Shown here: piece by piece, positions 60,601 through 64,000 of the stretch | How the letters are laid out: every line of letters starts with the position of its first letter | Numbering within the stretch: position 1 is the stretch's first letter | Program-made: the position numbers and the translations under genes | Assembly: GCA_016741995.1 (NCBI GenBank) | Contig: JACVCO010000005.1 | Location: forward strand, 1 to 64,000 | Reading direction: 5' to 3' | Origin: Hydrogenophaga sp. | Lineage (GTDB): Bacteria; Pseudomonadota; Gammaproteobacteria; Burkholderiales; Burkholderiaceae_C | DNA: 64,000 nt | Notes under the pieces: model-generated | What the model saw: the letters and a program-made list of their open reading frames with translations, nothing else | What the model was told of the DNA's origin: nothing | Databases searched by the model: none

Positions 60601-63600
60601 TTGCCGCAGCAACCATGCCGCGGGCATGTCGTTGCTGGACGGGACGGGCAAGCCGCTGATGACCTGCTGCGCCACCTGGGTGCTGGTTTGCGCCAGGAGC
60701 GAAAGCAGGCGGTGCGTGGCCTCGGTCATCCACAACGAGCCGGATGCATTGGCGTCCACCTGCACGGTCATGGGGTTGGCGCGGAGCAGCGCTTCGGCGG
60801 CGTCATCGCTGCCATCGAAGGTGCCGGCATCGATCGCGGCCAGACCGGCCTTGAGCAACATGTCCTGGTCGAGATCGCTGACGCGAACCAGGCCGTTCGG
60901 CTGGATCTCGATCTCAGCCGGGCTGAGTGCTTCGATGACCGCGGTGAGGCCTTCGGCGTTGAGTGCCACTTCCCGCGCTGTCGATCCAGGGGGAACAGAG
61001 GTCGGGTCGGCGGCCAAGCGTGCCTCGTCGGCGGCGATGCGTTGCAGCACCGTGTCCTGCATCAGGCGGTTCCAGGTGTCCGTGCTCATCAAGGCCACCG
61101 ACCGCTGCGGATCCACCACCATGGTGTCGGCCTGCGTCGAGATCGCGTCGAGGTCGGTGTCTGCGCGGGCGGTGGTGGTGTTCACCAGGGTTGTCGGCAG
61201 TTGCACGCCGAGTGCGCTGAGGGCCTTCACCACCGACAGCGGCACGAGAGCCAGGCCTTGTTGGCTTGCGGCGGCTGCGGTGAGGGTTTGCAACCGGCCC
61301 GCGTTGTCGACGATGGTGGTGCTTTGCGGGCCGTCGGTCTGGCCGAGCAGCGTGAACAGGCTTTCGGCGAGGGCGGCGCGGCCGGCATGGTGATGGGCCA
61401 GCAGACTCTGCGTGAAGGTGGCGTGGGCGCTGGCGGTCATGAGCGCACGGCCCAGGTCACCCGCGGCGACCTGAATCACGCCTGTGGGGGCACTGGCAGA
61501 CAGTGCCGAATGTTCGACCAATTGCGCATTCAGGCCCAGGGCATTCAGGCTTCGAACCCAGTGCGAGGCCTGCACAGCCAGTTCAACGCCCGCCAGGCTT
61601 CCGCCACCGGGTTGAGCCAGCGGCAGCGGGCTCACCACGCCAATGGCGGGTGACAAGGCGTCGCTGACCGCTTTGTTCACCACCAGCAGGTCACCGAGGT
61701 TCAGGCGTGCTTCCTGGTTGAAGACCTGCTCCAGTGCTTCGGCCAGCAGCGTGTCGTCAAGCTGCCCGGTCACCGACGGGGTGGGGGCCGTCGGCACCGT
61801 GGCCGGGGGAAGCGGTTGTTCACCCAGTTCGAGGCCGGTGTCGCGCACGGCCTGGTCGAGGCGCGACACCAGGCTGGCAACCACCGCAACCGGCAGCAGA
61901 ACCTCGCCGTCGCCGACGACCAGCGCCAAACGCGGTTCGGCCTGAACGCGCGGTGCCACCAGCAGCGCCATCTCGGGCGTCGAATAGCCCGTGACATCGT
62001 GAGCCGGTACCTCGGCCGACGTCAGCAACTGGCCCAGCAAGGGCGTCAGTTCGACGCGGATGAACTGGCCGCCGTACAGGGCTTCCGGTTCGAGGTCTTG
62101 CAGCGCTGCCTGCAATGTCAGGGTGTCGCCGTGCGCGAGCCGGGCGGGCACCACCGGGTTGGGCACCGTGGCCATGGCGTCGATCTGCCGCAACCAGCCC
62201 GCCAGCGTGGCCTCGGAGACGGACCAGGTGCCGTTGCTGGCGTGGGTGATCGCGGTGCCGTAACGGCTGATGTCGTCCAGCGCGCTGCTGGTGCGCCGGG
62301 CCAGGTCGAGCTGGACGACGGCGGCAACGGCATCGGCGTCAAGCGTCACCGCGCCGTTGGTGGCTGTCAGCGCGGTCAGCTGTTCCTTCAAGTGCTGCAG
62401 AAGCGATGGCGTGATGGCTTCTGGCGAGGCGGGCGTGGTGGCTGTTTGCCACAGGCGTTGCTGGGAAGGCGGGGAGAGCAACAGGTCGCCATCGGGCGTG
62501 ACACCGTAGCTCCCGGGTTGACTCAGCAGGACGATGGCGTTGTCCCCAGGCTGCAGGTCCACACGCTGCCCCGGGTCGATTCCGGCGGCTTCCAGCGCCA
62601 GCAGCACCGCGCCGCTGTAGCGCAACAGGCCTTCGGGGGTGGAGTCCCCGTCGAGCAGGTCGAACATGACGCGCTCGAGCGGCGTGATGGCTCCGCCCAA
62701 CTGGTCGAGGCGTGCTGCTTCGATGTCGCGCACCAGCGCCTGGTGTTGATCGGCGCGAAGCCAGAGATGCCCATCACCGGCCTGCACCCAGGCCGCCCCG
62801 GCGGTGGCCAGTGCGTCCGCGGTGGCGCCCGCTGCGGTGACGACATCGGGCTCGATGCCCACATGAGCGAGCCACGGCAGCAACACATCGTGCGCGCCCA
62901 GGTCGATGGCGCCAACGGTGATGTCATCGATGGTGACGTCCTGTGTTGCCACTGGGCGGATGAGGGCATTGAGTTCGGCGTAGACGGCCTGAACCCCTTG
63001 CACCTGGGCCTGAGCCACGTGGGCCAGCCAGTCGGCCATGCTGTCGGCGGGGATGCGCAGGTGATCGCCCGATTCGGCATTCAGCAGCAGCGGTGGCAGC
63101 GAGGGGAAGTTGAAGCCGTCGCCCAGTGCCGCGTGGAGATCCGATGTGTCGAAGGCCAATCGGTTCAGGGCGTCGCGCAACGACGGGCCGAAGAGGTACT
63201 CACCGCCCTGCGCGGGCGTGAGGGCCAGGGCGTCCCAAACGGTTTCGGCCAGCGCCACCCGGGCTGCGAACCAGTCGAGCACGGCGGTGCGCAGCGCGGC
63301 GGCGTCGCCTGTTCCGGCGGTGGTTTGCTCGAACTGCGTGAGTGCCTCGGCTTGTGCGTCGTCCAGGCCCCGGATGGCTTCGCCCAGGATGCTGGTGACG
63401 GCGACTTCCACCGCCACCGGCGCGCTCTCGCGGCGCGTCTCGCCGAACGGGTCGCTGCCCGGGTCGGCCGAGTCGATCACGGTGACGGTGAAATGGCGCG
63501 TGCCCTCGGTCGCGTTGGGCGCGTCGATGTCGAACACGATCGCGTCCAGCACCCGGTTGACCAGCGACAGGGGGGCGTATTCGAACGTGATGGTGCTGAG

Positions 63601-64000
63601 GCCACCGCCCAGATCGGCGCGTTGGAACATGGCCCGCTCCTCGGGGGGCAGATCCGCAAGGCGGCCCTCGTCGAGACGCCAGCCGTCGCCGAAGGCGAAG
63701 CCCTCGGTCTGAATGCGCACGGTGGTGAAGCCGCCGCTGACCGAGCTGCGGTCGTTCAACTGAACGCCATCCAGCACGGCCACCGCCTGGCCGTCCGCTT
63801 CGTGGAACGCGCTGCTGGTGTGGGCCAGCACCAGATTCGGTGGGTACTGCACCTGCAGCGTCAGGAAGTTGTCGGTGGTGGCCACCGTCTGCCCCCCGTT
63901 GTCGGTGGAGCCGTTGTCCATCACGCGGAAGCCGAGGCGTGGATGCACGGGCTGGCCCTGCAATGCCGGGTCGGGCACATAGACGAGCTGGTGGTAGGCG
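51682..64000 (-). CDS. Giant type I-secreted repeat protein/RTX-like adhesin or toxin, 5'-truncated by window edge
   Basis: Uninterrupted frame to the window end (upstream codons read AYHQLVY before the track's GTG start at 63978). Sparse RTX-like motifs (VGGAGDDEYLL, LGNGGDDRIEV) near the C-terminus; followed by the ABC-HlyD-TolC genes on the same strand. Confidence 0.9.
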   Translation of the reverse strand, partial: AYHQLVYVPDPALQGQPVHPRLGFRVMDNGSTDNGGQTVATTDNFLTLQVQYPPNLVLAHTSSAFHEADGQAVAVLDGVQLNDRSSVSGGFTTVRIQTEGFAFGDGWRLDEGRLADLPPEERAMFQRADLGGGLSTITFEYAPLSLVNRVLDAIVFDIDAPNATEGTRHFTVTVIDSADPGSDPFGETRRESAPVAVEVAVTSILGEAIRGLDDAQAEALTQFEQTTAGTGDAAALRTAVLDWFAARVALAETVWDALALTPAQGGEYLFGPSLRDALNRLAFDTSDLHAALGDGFNFPSLPPLLLNAESGDHLRIPADSMADWLAHVAQAQVQGVQAVYAELNALIRPVATQDVTIDDITVGAIDLGAHDVLLPWLAHVGIEPDVVTAAGATADALATAGAAWVQAGDGHLWLRADQHQALVRDIEAARLDQLGGAITPLERVMFDLLDGDSTPEGLLRYSGAVLLALEAAGIDPGQRVDLQPGDNAIVLLSQPGSYGVTPDGDLLLSPPSQQRLWQTATTPASPEAITPSLLQHLKEQLTALTATNGAVTLDADAVAAVVQLDLARRTSSALDDISRYGTAITHASNGTWSVSEATLAGWLRQIDAMATVPNPVVPARLAHGDTLTLQAALQDLEPEALYGGQFIRVELTPLLGQLLTSAEVPAHDVTGYSTPEMALLVAPRVQAEPRLALVVGDGEVLLPVAVVASLVSRLDQAVRDTGLELGEQPLPPATVPTAPTPSVTGQLDDTLLAEALEQVFNQEARLNLGDLLVVNKAVSDALSPAIGVVSPLPLAQPGGGSLAGVELAVQASHWVRSLNALGLNAQLVEHSALSASAPTGVIQVAAGDLGRALMTASAHATFTQSLLAHHHAGRAALAESLFTLLGQTDGPQSTTIVDNAGRLQTLTAAAASQQGLALVPLSVVKALSALGVQLPTTLVNTTTARADTDLDAISTQADTMVVDPQRSVALMSTDTWNRLMQDTVLQRIAADEARLAADPTSVPPGSTAREVALNAEGLTAVIEALSPAEIEIQPNGLVRVSDLDQDMLLKAGLAAIDAGTFDGSDDAAEALLRANPMTVQVDANASGSLWMTEATHRLLSLLAQTSTQVAQQVISGLPVPSSNDMPAAWLLRQTLAGADLVAAANAATPDDTLLIEGAGQLLARLDQFGIAHSVVGEVGSGYDNTLDAQLHAAPGNVVTSSNGADVRVSQTTLQAWMLAIESQVRSLGGATLLDQATAPLPDAPNGATLWQARTAAVAEHDALTDFIDAAALDASFTPVSTASHPDTGLWSWPAGGAAALPAAWHLWLHGLSLNDLGHPFDPSSPADVDALLENPNHFGIDAGGRLWVGHELQQSMMAMLRTTLEDTRELLREQALDQLIANPVTAGMSLWFDGGLLHLLQRLGLLDGDTLRLQEMPGQPAITFVDGNTIGIDAWARDALITRLGEMAMLAPTGREAAQTLLDAVRVAMDGFTGAVGSLITVSAEGSSLPAIALTGLTGFQFDNLVSTALGESLAAKTPVGTILTAADGALHMQLPTLLMLHAQLRGLVHAQPEDAPSTFEAFSTTARVLDILWSAGPSDAQAVFDDNDIRWDLTLADWPVLTAQQLATLDVVLPDGLLNHLRNSGLPLTVLQGHNNGALVEATYGGDLQRPFTLIEGPAGQLLMSPQTLEQIGAHLVARLERDTGVDWSEHFGLAPTASNALAALLRGAEDDSGIEKRALQQGATPNHDQAHADTMLAFNQLLRNEPAPADPGALVFTGKGFTATQLEALLQALADYGLPHTVAEQVTATNGTVADGQYAVEGNRLLMTDNTRLDLLRASDLLLRVIEIKQQRELADQLGDATNAAAADLPFLKLDGSTALQTGLARLGASALTVKDANGTLHTVAFEELLKARPEAPTDGPPATRTPITLTDLQGQAFQALPADTDASWQRLVKGDTYAVAASGEPVVSIALRNALLEQAGTAANASVAVVAQYLLTTMDQAVINGDGYAEVDAYGLEDLLQTLNVTHLIAASGGGLSTDGAILQGNGTLYEMSQDTRAMFAQELQARAQGSAALAQQLLATLNEAQVIYNAADWLSTQSDTALASRVARQENVIEGKLVLNVTLTAAQMLALQESGVLSSSLVTMGDTQADYDALYASGTVRLGTVPATGFNTLVMTAETWQQLCDEWAGTRAVPSQGVVLFDQSSFTYGYEHDLLGLLARQGVKPPVAKDLMLNGVATHQFSDFADFSQALHDAPAGTLFVDAFARVWMTVDTHRELELPAQAAANTAAWPLLTGSPAAVSADLASYQVLMPLFNGNQTATSPANGTTTWKGYALNATQVDQLEQLGIELTPLGSGVALSQLGFAPAYSTQTDGQGNSWVDARTYELISEQVQSRGNALVASLYQNTWERMSVVDDAGTAHTWWRSTAPDSGAFEQALSLTNLALTHETTLNAADPVLDLLAQGNAYARDPFGRVMVSDATHASLQPALERVTLQAESGYLAKSFAALDDFDISASPALVRITDADLKLALFNNAGVTVTHGAVDLTHLSAQQLTQLQSLDRVNVLDDNNGNYYLTKAAADRLANATANGIPELQNAELALPAGKNIVRVKGAAALDFLEDRMGLALATLLDAQHQAVPTADVDATTLTQAQRQWLSDHPNAAALDRNGHLLMSEATFQSVSRAAANQLAATDSQIVDLLMDALSSAEASTVAAGSVSAEVVTLDGPATGWNDLLRSLHLPQQTQLLDIVNGTTDYAPLLNGGGGLLGVDAQGRLVLTALQRDALQSSLEAIGMTTEAIAAGGPGLVTPLPDGLSGGLTSHPSNAYYETAVGGIGWSRWYGVATGTRAFLNRDMYIDGQFGKRYEDLVNNYLGQIKATDLYTAKIKGEKVPGGAFFLAYLNRPNRNEDDALFVQASEIDDSISVSLERTRTASVLRDIGDPAALGSGAHALNNAFTTVILNKADVMVRMHGYNPQLGASAELKDSLTAYLNSLNRYYDAAETYINHINKRTGGKLPPGFPSLDDLQQLATETSNALLTADAEFRAPNGNPATIRAAIKQSAAVTRTLNTDILDSSQTALNAAADESEAKRAEILQAFANGKAENDEVDNAAKALAQQRFVASLGRIVFQVPAQAVDAALQFKKAGSLQGDSPQADAQANAYYWAGSASIASAAASFFSALQVPVQLYRTQADTPAGKALDWGYDVFHKWFTYTLPFGSPVSPLIYRNHGENLPMRSVLKNKLYDLIHANAEENIQSTSNKVTGSIYFLANVFGILNGFAQTAQGSANWHFNALAQYQVFRGLISVGVNVPSLLADIWGAISTDPYWRNQAAYVNAWGHVGIQVGLPMTDAVAYSILYGHYGASSGVSKGTWLNSIWSLALYGSGIILAPNVPAALMLMLLANVDVLAAMAAMSNWADYVALDAQGRDTEADVAYGQWLRNLVAAIPGFNSLAGWIGVGDLAAGTIPSLLSRADYEQAVRERVASLELAQSPDKPSEQALAFARSQDSEGQFFAIRGHVADFDYAINNGIRLIKSVVVNEVSNGVANTEADVYFYDASVDITGAANNFHNEAVIRVVLPNTSGGLATYYIAPGVSEHLSDITDPVRGPNMLIDASGSSAGAQNRYIVRDPRVAIVGGAGDDEYLLMQAMAPEIDSTGKRMAGYIVDGWSGMGNDVVDFSLATGSIGIHTGVSYNGLVAYDGIRKFLNSQQQDLFTRYASNPSTAWLIIDAGLGAGSDTVDLRGGNNMVNLGNGSVYLNQQGDVSAASMAQRLGTGIDLEAERQKGPLKNDSAAWLRLFDNTFDATNRNAINVTASSATNAWVQVYGNTLAKDTLAFSQLDSGIDLRFDAAGGTSGSQQVPVNTYRFARYSMGSTGAELGFADNAIDTIIGSSHSDRIVIDGAAAILQVLGNGGDDRIEVNRASVTIETLDGRSNVLLGAGATGSQVFAGVGTQTVVAAQAATATSEDQVAVFIDHRLPGVAPETGATRVIADTSNVGLRVRADAGNVEINLGTGDATVEIGENVHRVVIRDTSAIQGTLQLLFRNGDESLDLDTALQALDGTLGRFSRDTTDPQVFQSVWTSATGRQVEIRIEAAEGSLDDISLGNGFAATTTYQKLDQLLA
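55500..63100 (-). repeat. Degenerate protein repeat family in the giant secreted protein
   Basis: Recurring 'x-G-x-L-h-h-S-x-x-T-x-x-x-L' core, e.g. DGHLWLRADQHQAL, DGDLLLSPPSQQRL, NGTWSVSEATLAGWL, SGSLWMTEATHRLL, GGRLWVGHELQQSM, AGQLLMSPQTLEQI, GNRLLMTDNTRLDL, GTLYEMSQDTRAMF, NGHLLMSEATFQSV; hand-counted spacings of ~83-103 aa. Confidence 0.75.

Overview
This is a high-GC betaproteobacterial chromosomal segment. Gene content and synteny look Comamonadaceae-like (inference). I found no tRNA, rRNA, CRISPR array or transposase.

Left to right:
(1) clpB with a recognisable sigma32-type promoter, a small conserved-looking ORF and a DUF1631 gene.
(2) A ~9.5 kb minus-strand catabolic operon: tripartite tricarboxylate transporter, two TIM-barrel isomerases, DUF993, Gfo/Idh and an enolase-superfamily enzyme. 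It sits next to a TetR gene and a divergent ThDP-enzyme gene, and both promoter regions carry the same imperfect palindrome.
(3) LuxR-type and Crp/Fnr-type regulators.
(4) A compact three-gene minus-strand unit: class III nucleotidyl cyclase with TolB-like/TPR regions, a vanadium-haloperoxidase/PAP2-fold protein with an N-terminal (SGGV)8 minisatellite, and an S8 subtilase. This is my leading candidate for an undescribed system.
(5) A SWIB protein with a histone-H1-like tail, rraA, a TSUP permease, 6S RNA and zapA/zapB-like genes.
(6) A cobalamin riboswitch followed by a ~13 kb B12 uptake/late-biosynthesis operon with bioB embedded in it.
(7) A PEP-mutase-family/Bug/LysR module, nth, an aminotransferase and an alpha/beta hydrolase.
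(8) A type I secretion operon (TolC-HlyD-ABC) downstream of a giant, 5'-truncated secreted protein (>4,100 aa in the window). That protein has a degenerate repeat family and a compositionally foreign internal module.

All calls come from reading the sequence and the supplied ORFs. No database search was run.
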